From Achromobacter animicus (lineage in GTDB: Bacteria; Pseudomonadota; Gammaproteobacteria; Burkholderiales; Burkholderiaceae_B): a stretch of DNA of 64,000 nucleotides. The position numbers and the translations under genes were made by a program. The stretch lies in contig NZ_CADIJM010000002.1 of assembly GCF_902859585.1 (NCBI RefSeq), positions 1 to 64,000 on the forward strand, written 5' to 3'. Under the pieces are notes generated by a model that saw only the letters and a program-made list of their open reading frames with translations, was not told where the DNA came from and ran no database searches. Shown piece after piece: positions 53,993 through 63,098 of this stretch. The stretch's first letter is position 1; every line of letters begins with the position of its first letter.

Positions 53993-54583
53993 TCAGGGCT
54001 TTCTGACCGGATCGAACCATTTCGAGACGTTGGGCGGCTCGTAGATGGCGTAGCGATCCAGCAGCAAGGCGGGGTCTTCTTCCACCACCAGCATGTCGCG
54101 ATGCTGGGGACGGATGAATGCTTCTTCCACGGTGTGGTCGATGAATTGCATCAGGGCATCGTAGTACCCGGCGACGTTCAGCAGTCCGCAGGGTTTCTGG
54201 TGCATGCCCAACTGCGCCCAGGTCCACACCTCGAAGAACTCTTCCAGCGTGCCGGCGCCGCCGGGCAAGGCGATGAAGCCATCTGACTTCTCCATCATCA
54301 TGGCCTTGCGCTCGTGCATGTTCTGCACCATGTGCAGCTCCGTCAGCCCCAGATGCGCCTGTTCCTTTTTCAGGAGCAGTTCGGGAATCACGCCGATCAC
54401 GCGGCCGCCGCCGGCCAGCACTTCATTGGCCACCACACCCATGATGCCGACGATCGATCCGCCGTACACGAGGCCCAGGTCGCGCTTGACGAGTTCGCGC
54501 GCCAGCACGCGGGCCTGCTCGATGTAGTCCGGGCGCGTGCCCGGGTTGGAGCCGCAATACACGCAGATATTCTTCAGGGTCAT
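53993..54583 (-). CDS. LOG-family protein (TIGR00730, cytokinin-riboside phosphoribohydrolase-like)
   Basis: A 196-residue Rossmann protein: ICVYCGSNPG at the start, GLVYGGSIVGIMGVVANEVLAGGGRVIGVIP and the catalytic PGGAGTLEEFFEVWTWAQLG near residue 105. LOG proteins cut nucleoside monophosphates to free base and ribose phosphate; bacterial members are often called nucleosidases. It is the first gene of the minus-strand run down to the CYTH gene. Confidence 0.9.
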   Translation of the reverse strand: MTLKNICVYCGSNPGTRPDYIEQARVLARELVKRDLGLVYGGSIVGIMGVVANEVLAGGGRVIGVIPELLLKKEQAHLGLTELHMVQNMHERKAMMMEKSDGFIALPGGAGTLEEFFEVWTWAQLGMHQKPCGLLNVAGYYDALMQFIDHTVEEAFIRPQHRDMLVVEEDPALLLDRYAIYEPPNVSKWFDPVRKP

Positions 54584-54709
54584 AAAAACGGTGGGAAATT
54601 GCCGGCCGCGTTACAGATTGCGTCACGATGCCTTTCGCGAAGCCGATAGTTTACGCAAGGTTGCGCAGGAGCCTTTTTGCGGCCGGCGCGGTGCGGCCGC
54701 GCGGCGCGG

Positions 54710-54760
54710 GCAATGTTTGGACACAGCATGTTCCGGCATGGCCGGTAGACTGAACATTGC
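54710..54760. promoter_or_regulatory. GCAATGTT/AACATTGC inverted repeat ahead of the ferritin-like gene
   Basis: GCAATGTT (54710-54717) and its exact reverse complement AACATTGC (54753-54760) flank 35 bases, starting about 108 bases ahead of the ferritin-like ATG. The spacing is wide for a single dimeric site, so a looped or tandem arrangement would be needed. Confidence 0.35.
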
Positions 54761-54817
54761 GAAAACGACTGGAAGTCCAGCGTCGTGCTGCTTTCACTGA
54801 CTAGAGGAGCTAACGAT

Positions 54818-55375
54818 ATGGAACAAGCAACCCGCACCCCGCAGCAAACCAAACGTCCCTTCGACATGGACGTGCAGGCGATTCGCGCCAAGGCGCGCAA
54901 GGACATCGAATCCGGCGCCATCACGGACACCTACCGCGCAGACCGCGAAACCGTGCTGAAGCTCCTGAATGAAGCGCTGGCCACGGAAATCGTCTGTGTG
55001 CTGCGCTACAAGCGCCACTACTTCATGGCCCGCGGCCTGAATGCCGAACCCGTCGCCGCCGAGTTCGCCGAGCATGCGACGCAGGAACAGGAACACGCCG
55101 ACAAGCTGGCCGAGCGTATCGTGCAGTTGGGCGGCGAGCCGGATCTGTCGCCCAAGGGGCTGCTGGAGCGCAGCCATTCGGAATACGTCGAAGGCAACAC
55201 GCTGGAGGAGATGATCAAGGAAAACCTGATCGCCGAGCGGATCGCCATCGACAGCTATCGCCAGATGATCGAGTACATCGGCGAACTGGACACGACCACG
55301 CGCCGTCTGCTGGAAGAAATCCTGGCGGTTGAAGAGGAACACGCCGACGATCTGTCGGACTTCCTGGAAAAGTGA
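54818..55375 (+). CDS. Ferritin-like/bacterioferritin-type di-iron protein
   Basis: A 185-residue four-helix protein. Di-iron residues are visible in LLNEALATEIVCVLRYKRHYFMARG, FAEHATQEQEHADKLAERIVQLGG, KENLIAERIAIDSYRQMIEYIGE and EEILAVEEEHADDLSDFLEK, giving E, ExxH, E and ExxH patterns. Members store iron or remove peroxide. The start is the ATG at 54818, with an AGAGGAG site upstream, between the divergent LOG gene and the convergent rimO. Confidence 0.85.
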   Translation: MEQATRTPQQTKRPFDMDVQAIRAKARKDIESGAITDTYRADRETVLKLLNEALATEIVCVLRYKRHYFMARGLNAEPVAAEFAEHATQEQEHADKLAERIVQLGGEPDLSPKGLLERSHSEYVEGNTLEEMIKENLIAERIAIDSYRQMIEYIGELDTTTRRLLEEILAVEEEHADDLSDFLEK

Positions 55376-55397
55376 CGCGGCGCTGATCCGCCAAAGC

Positions 55398-55440
55398 AAA
55401 ACGCCGTCCGGCGCGCGATGCGCCGGACGGCGTTTGTTCT
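55398..55440. terminator. Bidirectional terminator between the ferritin-like gene and rimO
   Basis: A perfect 14-bp stem, 55401-55414 against 55420-55433 (ACGCCGTCCGGCGC and its complement), with A-rich and T-rich flanks. Confidence 0.85.
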
Positions 55441-55454
55441 GAAGACGCCCTGGA

Positions 55455-56882
55455 TCAGACCACGTCGGCCCAGAGATCGTATTCGTCGGAGTCGGTGACG
55501 CGCACGCGCACCATGTCGCCCGGCTGCAGGGGCTTGTCCGAACTGACGTAGACGCAGCCGTCGATTTCAGGCGCGTCGGCGGCGCTGCGGCCCACGGCGC
55601 CGTCTTCGTCGACCTCGTCGATCAGCACGTCGATCTCGCGGCCCACCTTGAGCGCCAGGCGCTCAGCCGAAATGGTTTGCTGCAGCGCCATGAAACGCTC
55701 CCAGCGGTCCTGCTTGACGTCGTCCGGCACCGGATCGTCGAGCAGGTTGGCGGGCGCGCCTTCGACGGGCGAATACTGGAAACAGCCCACGCGGTCGAGC
55801 TGCGCTTCCTGCATCCAGTCCAGCAGGTACTGGAAGTCTTCCTCGGTTTCGCCGGGAAAGCCCACGATGAAGGTCGAGCGGATCGTCAGGTCCGGACAGA
55901 TCTCGCGCCAGCGCTTGATGCGCGCCAGCGTCTTGTCCTCGAAGGCCGGCCGCTTCATCAGCTTCAGGATGCGCGGGCTGGCGTGCTGGAACGGGATGTC
56001 CAGGTAGGGCAGGATCTTGCCCTCGGCCATCAGCGGAATCACTTCGTCCACGTGCGGGTACGGATACACGTAGTGCAGGCGCGTCCAGACGCCCATCTCG
56101 GACAAGGCCATACAGAGCTCGGTCATGCGCGTCCTGACCGGGCGGCCGTTCCAGAAGCCGCTGCGGTACTTCATGTCCACGCCGTACGCGCTGGTGTCCT
56201 GCGAGATCACCAGCAGCTCTTTGACGCCCGCCTTCACGAGCCGCTCGGCTTCGTTCAGCACGTCGCCCACGGGGCGGCTGACCAGGTCGCCGCGCATCGA
56301 GGGGATGATGCAGAAGCTGCAGCGATGATTGCAGCCTTCGGAGATCTTCAGGTAGGCGTAGTGGCGCGGCGTGAGCTTGACGCCCTGCGGTGGCACCAGG
56401 TCCACGTAGGGGTTATGGTCGGTGCGCGGGGGCGCCGCGCTGTGCACGGCGCGTACGACCTCTTCATATTGCTGAGGGCCGGTCACCGACAGCACGCTGG
56501 GGTGCACGTCGCGGATCACCGATTCTTCGACGCCCATGCAGCCGGTCACGATGACCTTGCCGTTTTCGGCAAGGGCCTCGCCGATGGCTTCCAGCGATTC
56601 GGCCTTGGCGCTGTCGATGAAGCCACAGGTGTTGACGACGACCACGTCCGCATCGTTGTACTCGGGCGTGACTTCGTAGCCTTCGGTGCGCAACTGGGTC
56701 AGGATGCGTTCGGAGTCGACCAAGGCCTTCGGACAGCCCAGCGATACGAAGCCCACGCGCGGCGCGCGGCCGGGGTTGGCCTCTTGCGCGGCGGCCGTGA
56801 TGGCATCGAGCGTGGCGTTGTTGCCGTTGCTGGGGGCAGCGCCGGCGCCTTTGCCGGGGCGGGAATGTTCAATAACTTCCAA
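55455..56882 (-). CDS. rimO: Ribosomal protein S12 methylthiotransferase
   Basis: A 475-residue radical-SAM methylthiotransferase that modifies Asp of ribosomal protein S12. Present are the N-terminal MTTase domain ([29 protein letters not shown] with iron-sulfur cysteines), the radical SAM site CNHRCSFC at 184-191, and the C-terminal TRAM domain. The start is probably a TTG at 56882 giving a variable 40-residue leader; no in-frame ATG fits. It converges with the ferritin-like gene at a strong terminator. Confidence 0.93.
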   Translation of the reverse strand: MEVIEHSRPGKGAGAAPSNGNNATLDAITAAAQEANPGRAPRVGFVSLGCPKALVDSERILTQLRTEGYEVTPEYNDADVVVVNTCGFIDSAKAESLEAIGEALAENGKVIVTGCMGVEESVIRDVHPSVLSVTGPQQYEEVVRAVHSAAPPRTDHNPYVDLVPPQGVKLTPRHYAYLKISEGCNHRCSFCIIPSMRGDLVSRPVGDVLNEAERLVKAGVKELLVISQDTSAYGVDMKYRSGFWNGRPVRTRMTELCMALSEMGVWTRLHYVYPYPHVDEVIPLMAEGKILPYLDIPFQHASPRILKLMKRPAFEDKTLARIKRWREICPDLTIRSTFIVGFPGETEEDFQYLLDWMQEAQLDRVGCFQYSPVEGAPANLLDDPVPDDVKQDRWERFMALQQTISAERLALKVGREIDVLIDEVDEDGAVGRSAADAPEIDGCVYVSSDKPLQPGDMVRVRVTDSDEYDLWADVV

Positions 56883-56943
56883 TCTAATTCACCGTAGGTT
56901 CGCGCACGGGCATTCGGCGTGCGGCGGGGTCATCGTCAAAGAT

Positions 56944-57195
56944 TCAGGGCCAGGCCGGAGCGTCCTGGGAGGACAGGTGGCGCAGCGTTTCCGGATGCAG
57001 CATGGCGACGCGCAGCAAGGTCTGCGCGGCGCCGGAGGGGTTGCGCCGGCCTTGCTCCCAATCCTGCAAGGTGCGCACGCTTACGCCCAACAACTCCGCG
57101 AAATCCGCCTGCGGCAGGCCCACGCGATTGCGCGCTTCGCTGATATGCGACGCCTGCCACCGGACGGACCGGGCAGGCGGTACAGCCTTCTTCAT
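56944..57195 (-). CDS. XRE-type helix-turn-helix protein (HigA/NadS-like, orphan)
   Basis: An 83-residue DNA-binding protein. The central part ISEARNRVGLPQADFAELLGVSVRTLQDWEQGRRNPSGAAQTLLRVAMLHPETL is the helix-turn-helix of HigA/NadS-like antitoxins. A RelE/HigB-type toxin gene is normally adjacent; the 189 bases on one side and 61 on the other hold none, so the gene is an orphan regulator or a remnant of a toxin-antitoxin pair. Confidence 0.75.
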   Translation of the reverse strand: MKKAVPPARSVRWQASHISEARNRVGLPQADFAELLGVSVRTLQDWEQGRRNPSGAAQTLLRVAMLHPETLRHLSSQDAPAWP

Positions 57196-57384
57196 AACTC
57201 AATCACTGGGAGGGGGCGGTGCGGCATTCCATTCGCGCCGGCGGGCATTCGGCCGGCGGCCGCACCGATGGGGATAGCGGGGCAGCGCAGGATTATACGG
57301 CATTGCCGTAGGCGGGAATAGCGGGATGGTGGGGCCCGTCCGGCAACGGGGGACGGAAAGCCGCGTGGAACCGGGGCCCGCGAT

Positions 57385-58017
57385 TCAGGCCGCAGTGCGG
57401 CGATACAGCGCCAGCGTGCCCGCCAGTCCGATCAGCATGCCGCCGCAGATCCGGTTCAGCCAGCGCAGGCCGCCTGCCCGGAAGGCGCGCACCATCTGCG
57501 CACCCAGCGCCGCATAGGCCAGCATCGTCGCCACGTTCAGCAGCGCCAGCACGCCGGCCAGGATGGCGTACTGGGCGGGCAGGGGAGCGGCGGGGTTGAT
57601 GAATTGGGGAAGGAAGGCCGACATGAACAGCAGGGCCTTGGGATTGGTCAGGGCCACGACGAAGCTGCGCAGTCCCAGCGACAGACCGGCGGGGCGGCTA
57701 TCGCGGGCGTGTTCGGACGGCAGCGTCAGCGCCGTGTCCGAACGCAGGAGTTTCCAGCCCAGCCAGGCCAGGTACGCCGCGCCCACCCATTTGACGATCT
57801 GGAAAGCGACTTCGGAGGCGGCCAGCAGCACACCCAGGCCGCAGGCCACGGCGCCGATCAGGACCAGATCCGCCAGCACCGCGCCGCCCATGCCCCAGCA
57901 GGCGGCGCGCACGCCGTGGCGCGAGCCGTTGCTCATGGCGAGCAGCGTGGTGGGGCCGGGCGTGACGATGGCGACGGCAGAGGCCAGGACAAACAGCAGC
58001 AGCGTGGCGAGGGACAT
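57385..58017 (-). CDS. LysE family amino-acid exporter
   Basis: A 210-residue protein with about six membrane helices. The start LATLLLFVLASAVAIVTPGPTTLLAMSNGSRHGVRAACWGMGG carries the LysE/RhtB P-G-P signature, followed by VKWVGAAYLAWLGWKLL and FVVALTNPKALLFMSAFLPQFI. It exports amino acids or homoserine lactones; the substrate is unknown. It is divergent from rsmB (94 bases). Confidence 0.88.
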   Translation of the reverse strand: MSLATLLLFVLASAVAIVTPGPTTLLAMSNGSRHGVRAACWGMGGAVLADLVLIGAVACGLGVLLAASEVAFQIVKWVGAAYLAWLGWKLLRSDTALTLPSEHARDSRPAGLSLGLRSFVVALTNPKALLFMSAFLPQFINPAAPLPAQYAILAGVLALLNVATMLAYAALGAQMVRAFRAGGLRWLNRICGGMLIGLAGTLALYRRTAA

Positions 58018-58111
58018 GACGGGCTCCAGGGCAGGGAGCCAGTGTGCCGCGCGGGCCGCCGTCCGTCCAGGTCCGGGCTACCATAGCGGTCTTACTCTTT
58101 GATTTCGCACC

Positions 58112-59449
58112 ATGTCCACCCGTTCTGACTCCCCCAATCTGGCCCCCCCGCTTTCTTCCGTACTTCTTGCCAGCGCGGGGGTGGTGGAGGACGTGCTCGA
58201 CGGGCGCTCGCTCACGGAGGCGCTGGCCGAGGTCGATGGCGCGCTGCGTCCGGCCACGCAGGCCGTGTCGTTCCACGCGATGCGCTACCTGGGCTGGGCC
58301 GACGCCGTCGGCCGCGAGATGGTGCAGCGTTACCCCAGCGTGTTGTTCGAATCCCTGCTGCTGGTGTCGCTGACGCTGCTCAAGGAAGAGGGCGATGCGG
58401 CCGTCGCCCTGCCCGGCATGCCGGTCTACGCCCCGCACACGGTCGTCGACCAGGCGGTGACCGCGGCCGCCGGGTCGCGCGCCCTGGCGTCCTACAAGGG
58501 GATGCTCAATGCCTGCCTGCGCCGTTTCCTGCGTGAACGCGCCGCGCTGGAGGCCGCGGTGGCCGACAGCCCCGAGGCGCAATTCAATCATCCCGGCTGG
58601 TGGGTCAAGCAACTTACCGTGGCCTATCCGAAGCAATGGCGCGAGATCCTGGCGGCGTCCAACCTGCCGGCCCCGCTGACCTTGCGGGTCAACCGCCGCC
58701 GCGCCACCCGCGAGCAGGTGCTGGCCGCCTTTGAAGAGGCGGGCTTGGCGGCAGAAGCCGTGGGCCAGTCGGGCGTGGTGCTGGCCACGCCCAAACCGGT
58801 GACGCAGTTGCCGGGGTTTGCCGAGGGCTGGTGGTCGGTGCAGGATGCGGGCGCCCAGCTCGCGGCCGAACTGCTGGCCCCTGCCGACGGCATGCGCGTG
58901 CTGGACGCCTGCGCGGCGCCCGGGGGCAAGACGGCGCATCTGCTTGAACTTGCCGACATCGACCTGCTCGCCCTGGATGCCGACGCCGACCGGCTTGGCC
59001 GCGTTGAACAGAACCTGGAACGGCTGGGCCTGGGCGGCGGCCATGTCCGTCTGAAGGCGGCCGACGCCGCCGACCTGGACGCGTGGTGGGACGGCAAGCC
59101 CTTTGACGCCGTGCTGGCGGACGTGCCGTGCACGGCGTCGGGCATTGTCCGGCGCCACCCTGACATCCGCTGGCTGCGCCGCGAAAACGACCTGCGCCGC
59201 ACCGCCAGCCTGCAGACTCGGATCCTGGACGCGCTGTGGTCCACCGTGGCCCCCGGCGGCCGGCTGCTCTATGTGACGTGCTCGGTGTTCCCGATCGAAG
59301 GCACGCGCCAGGCCCTGGAATTCCTGCAGCGCCATTCCGACGCGACCCGCCTGGACGCGCCCGGCCAATTGCTGCCAGTTGCGGTCGATGCAACACCCGC
59401 GGCGCAACACGACGGGTTTTTCTACGCCTTGTTTGCCAAGCAGTCCTGA
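58112..59449 (+). CDS. rsmB: 16S rRNA (cytosine(967)-C(5))-methyltransferase family protein
   Basis: A 445-residue RsmB-like m5C methyltransferase. The NusB-like N-terminal domain (about 25-175) is followed by the RNA m5C methyltransferase: VLDACAAPGGKTAHLLELA (SAM site), VLADVPCTASGIVRRHPDIRW (motif IV cysteine) and RLLYVTCSVFPIEGTRQ (motif VI catalytic cysteine). The order rsmB-DUF4390-ntrY-ntrX-trkA starts here. Confidence 0.93.
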   Translation: MSTRSDSPNLAPPLSSVLLASAGVVEDVLDGRSLTEALAEVDGALRPATQAVSFHAMRYLGWADAVGREMVQRYPSVLFESLLLVSLTLLKEEGDAAVALPGMPVYAPHTVVDQAVTAAAGSRALASYKGMLNACLRRFLRERAALEAAVADSPEAQFNHPGWWVKQLTVAYPKQWREILAASNLPAPLTLRVNRRRATREQVLAAFEEAGLAAEAVGQSGVVLATPKPVTQLPGFAEGWWSVQDAGAQLAAELLAPADGMRVLDACAAPGGKTAHLLELADIDLLALDADADRLGRVEQNLERLGLGGGHVRLKAADAADLDAWWDGKPFDAVLADVPCTASGIVRRHPDIRWLRRENDLRRTASLQTRILDALWSTVAPGGRLLYVTCSVFPIEGTRQALEFLQRHSDATRLDAPGQLLPVAVDATPAAQHDGFFYALFAKQS

Positions 59450-59488
59450 ATCCCGAAGAATAGGGGCATGACGTAGTTCCGGTGCCGT

Positions 59489-60079
59489 ATGTCCATTATT
59501 TCGCGCGTATTTCTTGGGTTGTTGCTGGTATCTGCCGTGCTTTTGACTGCGCCGGGTGGTGTGGCTCACGCGTCCGAGCCGCGCGTGACGCGCGTGGAGC
59601 CGGTGGTGCGCGACGGCAACCTGGAAATCGACGCGGACATCGAATTCGAGCTGAACCAGCAGTTGCGCGACGCCGCCCAGCGCGGCGTCGCGCTGTATTT
59701 CACGGCTGACCTGACCATCACCCGAGAGCGCTGGTACTGGTTCGACGAGTCGCTGGTGGACACATCGCGCACCTGGCGTGTGGTCTATAACGCGTTGACC
59801 CGCCAGTGGCGGGCAGGCGTGGGCGAGCTGTCCTTTCCGGTGGCCTCGCTGGACGACGCCATGAGCGCCATCCGGCATATCCGCAATTGGCGGGTTGCGA
59901 AGGCCGGCGAGTTTGATGCGGGGTCGCAATACAACGGGCAGTTGCGCCTCCGGCTGGATACGTCGCTGTTGCCCAGGCCGTTTCAGGTCAACGCCCTGAA
60001 CAGCAGCTCGTGGGCGCAGGCGACGCCGTGGATGGACTTCTCGTTCATGTTGGGCGACAAGGAGAAAGATCCCTCATGA
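59489..60079 (+). CDS. DUF4390 domain exported protein
   Basis: A 196-residue protein with a signal peptide (1-28, ending AHA|SEP). The rest (VRDGNLEIDADIEFELNQQLRDAAQRGVALYFTADLTITRERWYWFDESLVDTSRTWRVVYNALTRQWRAG) is DUF4390, a beta-rich periplasmic domain. In betaproteobacteria it sits immediately ahead of the ntrY gene, as here (ATGA overlap), so it probably works with the sensor, but no function is proven. Confidence 0.88.
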   Translation: MSIISRVFLGLLLVSAVLLTAPGGVAHASEPRVTRVEPVVRDGNLEIDADIEFELNQQLRDAAQRGVALYFTADLTITRERWYWFDESLVDTSRTWRVVYNALTRQWRAGVGELSFPVASLDDAMSAIRHIRNWRVAKAGEFDAGSQYNGQLRLRLDTSLLPRPFQVNALNSSSWAQATPWMDFSFMLGDKEKDPS

Positions 60080-62391
60080 GGCTTTTGCTTCGGCTGGCGC
60101 TGATGGTCGGCGCCGTGAGCGGCCTGGCGCTGCTGGGCCTCTTGGCCTGGTCCACCGGAAACGCCTCGCGTTTTGCGCGCTACTACGACACGCTGCTGGT
60201 CCTGAACGGCATCTTTGCGCTGGCGCTCTTTGTCTGGGTTGTCGCGCTGACGGTCCGGCTGGCCCGGCAGATCCGGCGCCGGCAGTTCGGCGCGCGGCTC
60301 ACCGCGCGCTTTTCCCTGGCTTTCGCCCTGATCGGCGTGGTGCCCGGCGCGCTCATCTACACCGTGTCGGTGCAGTTCATGTCGCGCTCGATCGAATCCT
60401 GGTTCAACGTGCGCGTGGACACGGCGCTGGAAGCCGGCCTGAACCTGGGCCGCGCCGCGCTGGATTCGCTGCTGGCCGACCTGGACGCCCGCGCCCGCTC
60501 GATGGCCGTGGAACTGAACCGCAGCACCGACAGCGGCGTGACGCTGGCGCTGACCCGGCTGCGCGAGGCCAACGGCGTGCAGGAAGCCATGGTGTTCACC
60601 GGCAGCGGCCGGATGGTGGCGTTTTCGACCAGCCAGTACGGCCAGTTGCTGCCGGCCATGCCGCCTTCCACGGTGATGAATCAGCTGCGGTTGGCGCGCG
60701 GTTATTCAGCGGCCGAAGCCGACGATCCGGTTACCGCGGGCGCCGAAGGCGGCCTGCATCTGCGCGTGGTGATCCCGCTGAACGGTCCGGACCGCTACGA
60801 CAACCTGCTGGGTCCGGCCTCCGAGCCGCGCTGGCTGCAACTGCTGCAGCCGGTGCCCGAGCAGATCGCGCACAACGCCAACCTGGTGCAGCAGGGCTTC
60901 CGGGATTACCAGGAACTGGCGCTGTCGCGGCTGGGCCTGCGCAAGCTCTATGGCATCACGCTGACGCTGGCCCTGCTGCTGGCCGCGTTTGGCGCCATCG
61001 CGGTGGCGCTGTCCCTGTCCAAGCGGCTGGTGCGCCCGCTGCTCAGCCTGGCGGGCGGCACGCAGGCGGTGGGCGTGGGCGACTACCGGCCCCTGCCCGA
61101 GCCGCCGGAACGCGACGAAGTCGGCCAGCTCACGCGGTCGTTCAACGCCATGACCCGCCAGCTCGACGAAGCGCGCCGCATGGTCGAAAGCAACCGCCAG
61201 CAGCTCGAACGCTCCAACGTCTATCTGGAAAGCGTGCTGTCCAACCTGTCTTCCGGCGTGCTGGTGTTCGACGAAGCGTTCCGCGTCACCACCGTAAACC
61301 AGGGCGCCCAGACCATCCTGGGCGCGGACCTGCGCTCGGTCATCGGCCGCCCGCTCGAAACGGCGGACGGCATGCTGGAATTTGCGAATATCGTGCGCCA
61401 GGCGTTTTCCACGCACGCGGCGGTCGGCTCCGAGCGCCAGCACTGGCAACAGCAATTTGAAATTGCGCCCGCCCAGACCGAAGGCGAGACCGCATCCCAG
61501 CCGCTGACCTTGCTGGCGCGGGGCACGCACCTGCGCGTCGATGGGCGCGGCAACGGTTATCTGGTGGTGTTCGACGACATCACCGAAGTGATTTCCGCCA
61601 ACCGGACCGTGGCGTGGGGCGAGGTGGCGCGCCGCCTCGCCCACGAAATCAAGAATCCGTTGACCCCGATCCAGCTCTCGGCCGAGCGCCTGGCCATGAA
61701 GCTGGAAGGCAAGCTGCCGCCCGCCGAGGCCCAGATCGTGGCGCGCTCCACCAACACGATCGTGAACCAGGTGGCGTCGCTCAAGCAGATGGTGGACGAC
61801 TTCCGCGAGTATGCGCGTACGCCGCCGGCCGTCATGCAGCGCATCAATTTCAACGCGCTGGTGGCGGACGTGTTGTCGCTCTATGGCTGGGAACCCGAGG
61901 GCGCCCCGTCGCGCCTGACGGAAAAGGCCTTGAATCTGGACGTCAACCTGGGCGCCGACCTGCCCGATATCGAAGGCGATCCGACCCAGCTCCGGCAGGT
62001 GATCCACAACCTGCTTTCCAATGCGCGCGATGCGATCGCGGAACTGGGCGGGCAGGGCCGCGTCAGCGTGACGACCCAGCTCATGCGCAGCGAACAGCCT
62101 GATCGTGTGGCGCATCAGGCGCTGCGTTTCACGGTGGCGGATACGGGTCCCGGCTTCCCGCCGCAGGTCATGCAACGCGCATTTGAGCCCTACGTAACCA
62201 CAAAGTCCCACGGGACTGGGTTAGGATTGGCAATCGTCCGCAAGATCGTGGAAGAGCATGGCGGACGTATCGACCTTGCCAACCGCAAGGAAGGAGGGGC
62301 GCGGATTTCCATCCTGTTGACCCGGCTCGCGCCCGGGTCCGACACTATGGACGCCACCGCGCAAGAAAAGGATAATGCGGCTACGCAATAG
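60076..62391 (+). CDS. ntrY: NtrY-type sensor histidine kinase
   Basis: A 771-residue membrane sensor: two N-terminal helices (about 5-60), a further membrane segment near 80-105, an extracytoplasmic region, a helix near 295-320, HAMP (about 325-380), a PAS-like domain (about 390-500), then the kinase with phospho-accepting His523 in RRLAHEIKNPLTPIQLSAERL and an ATPase with DTGPGFPPQVMQRAFEPYVTTKSHGTGLGLAIVRKI. It overlaps DUF4390 by ATGA and is followed 11 bases later by the short response regulator. Confidence 0.93.
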   Translation: MRLLLRLALMVGAVSGLALLGLLAWSTGNASRFARYYDTLLVLNGIFALALFVWVVALTVRLARQIRRRQFGARLTARFSLAFALIGVVPGALIYTVSVQFMSRSIESWFNVRVDTALEAGLNLGRAALDSLLADLDARARSMAVELNRSTDSGVTLALTRLREANGVQEAMVFTGSGRMVAFSTSQYGQLLPAMPPSTVMNQLRLARGYSAAEADDPVTAGAEGGLHLRVVIPLNGPDRYDNLLGPASEPRWLQLLQPVPEQIAHNANLVQQGFRDYQELALSRLGLRKLYGITLTLALLLAAFGAIAVALSLSKRLVRPLLSLAGGTQAVGVGDYRPLPEPPERDEVGQLTRSFNAMTRQLDEARRMVESNRQQLERSNVYLESVLSNLSSGVLVFDEAFRVTTVNQGAQTILGADLRSVIGRPLETADGMLEFANIVRQAFSTHAAVGSERQHWQQQFEIAPAQTEGETASQPLTLLARGTHLRVDGRGNGYLVVFDDITEVISANRTVAWGEVARRLAHEIKNPLTPIQLSAERLAMKLEGKLPPAEAQIVARSTNTIVNQVASLKQMVDDFREYARTPPAVMQRINFNALVADVLSLYGWEPEGAPSRLTEKALNLDVNLGADLPDIEGDPTQLRQVIHNLLSNARDAIAELGGQGRVSVTTQLMRSEQPDRVAHQALRFTVADTGPGFPPQVMQRAFEPYVTTKSHGTGLGLAIVRKIVEEHGGRIDLANRKEGGARISILLTRLAPGSDTMDATAQEKDNAATQ

Positions 62392-62402
62392 GTGGATGCT
62401 TT

Positions 62403-63098
62403 ATGGCCAGAATTCTGGTGGTTGACGACGAAGTCGGTATACGCGAACTGTTGTCGGAAATCCTTTACGACGAGGGACACACGGTCGAGCTGGCCGAAAA
62501 CGCGGCGCAAGCGCGCGCTGCCCGTCTTCGCATGCGTCCCGATCTGGTGTTGCTGGACATCTGGATGCCCGACACCGACGGCGTCAGCCTGCTCAAGGAG
62601 TGGGGCTCGCAAGGCTTGCTGGACATGCCTGTCATCATGATGAGCGGCCACGCCACCATCGACACGGCGGTCGAAGCCACGCGCATCGGCGCCATGGATT
62701 TCCTCGAGAAGCCCATAACGCTGCAGCGTCTGCTCAAGACCGTTGCCGCGGGTCTGGCGCGTGGCCGCGTGCCGCATGCGGCGCCCGCCGCTGCCAATCC
62801 GGCCGTCGCCAGCCCGATCGTGGCGCTGGAAGACGAACTGGATCCGCCCGCCGCGCTGGCCGCCGTGTCCGCCAGCGATGTGCCGGCCACGTCCAACGGC
62901 CAGCTGGGCAGCATCTCGCTGGACCAGCCGCTGCGCGAAGCGCGCGACGAATTCGAGCGCATCTACTTTGAATACCACCTGGTCAGGGAAAGCCACAGCA
63001 TGACGCGCGTGTCCGAACGTACCGGGCTGGAACGCACCCACCTCTACCGCAAGCTCAAGCAATTGGGCATCGAGTCCGCGCGCAAGCGCAGCACATGA
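62403..63098 (+). CDS. ntrX: NtrX-like response regulator lacking the sigma-54 AAA+ domain
   Basis: A 231-residue regulator with only two modules. The receiver (1-120) has Asp8/Asp9, phosphoacceptor Asp52 (LVLLDIWMPDTDG) and Lys103. A linker (about 121-170) is Ala/Pro-rich. The C-terminal Fis-type helix-turn-helix (about 172-228, LREARDEFERIYFEYHLVRESHSMTRVSERTGLERTHLYRKLKQLG) matches NtrX. The central AAA+ domain with GAFTGA that activates sigma-54 is absent, so length is 231 rather than about 450. The frame is open throughout, so this is a stable short form and not a frameshift. It overlaps trkA by ATGA. Confidence 0.92.
   Translation: MARILVVDDEVGIRELLSEILYDEGHTVELAENAAQARAARLRMRPDLVLLDIWMPDTDGVSLLKEWGSQGLLDMPVIMMSGHATIDTAVEATRIGAMDFLEKPITLQRLLKTVAAGLARGRVPHAAPAAANPAVASPIVALEDELDPPAALAAVSASDVPATSNGQLGSISLDQPLREARDEFERIYFEYHLVRESHSMTRVSERTGLERTHLYRKLKQLGIESARKRST

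Noticed and set aside
57698-59929. A 743-codon minus-strand frame across rsmB and DUF4390
   Set aside because: Shadow of rsmB, with composition typical of antisense frames in GC-rich DNA. The sense protein has all RsmB motifs.
62403-63098. Frameshift or assembly error as the cause of the short NtrX
   Set aside because: The frame is open from the receiver to the Fis helix with a plausible linker, and the DNA between holds no remnant of an AAA+ domain in any frame that I can see.
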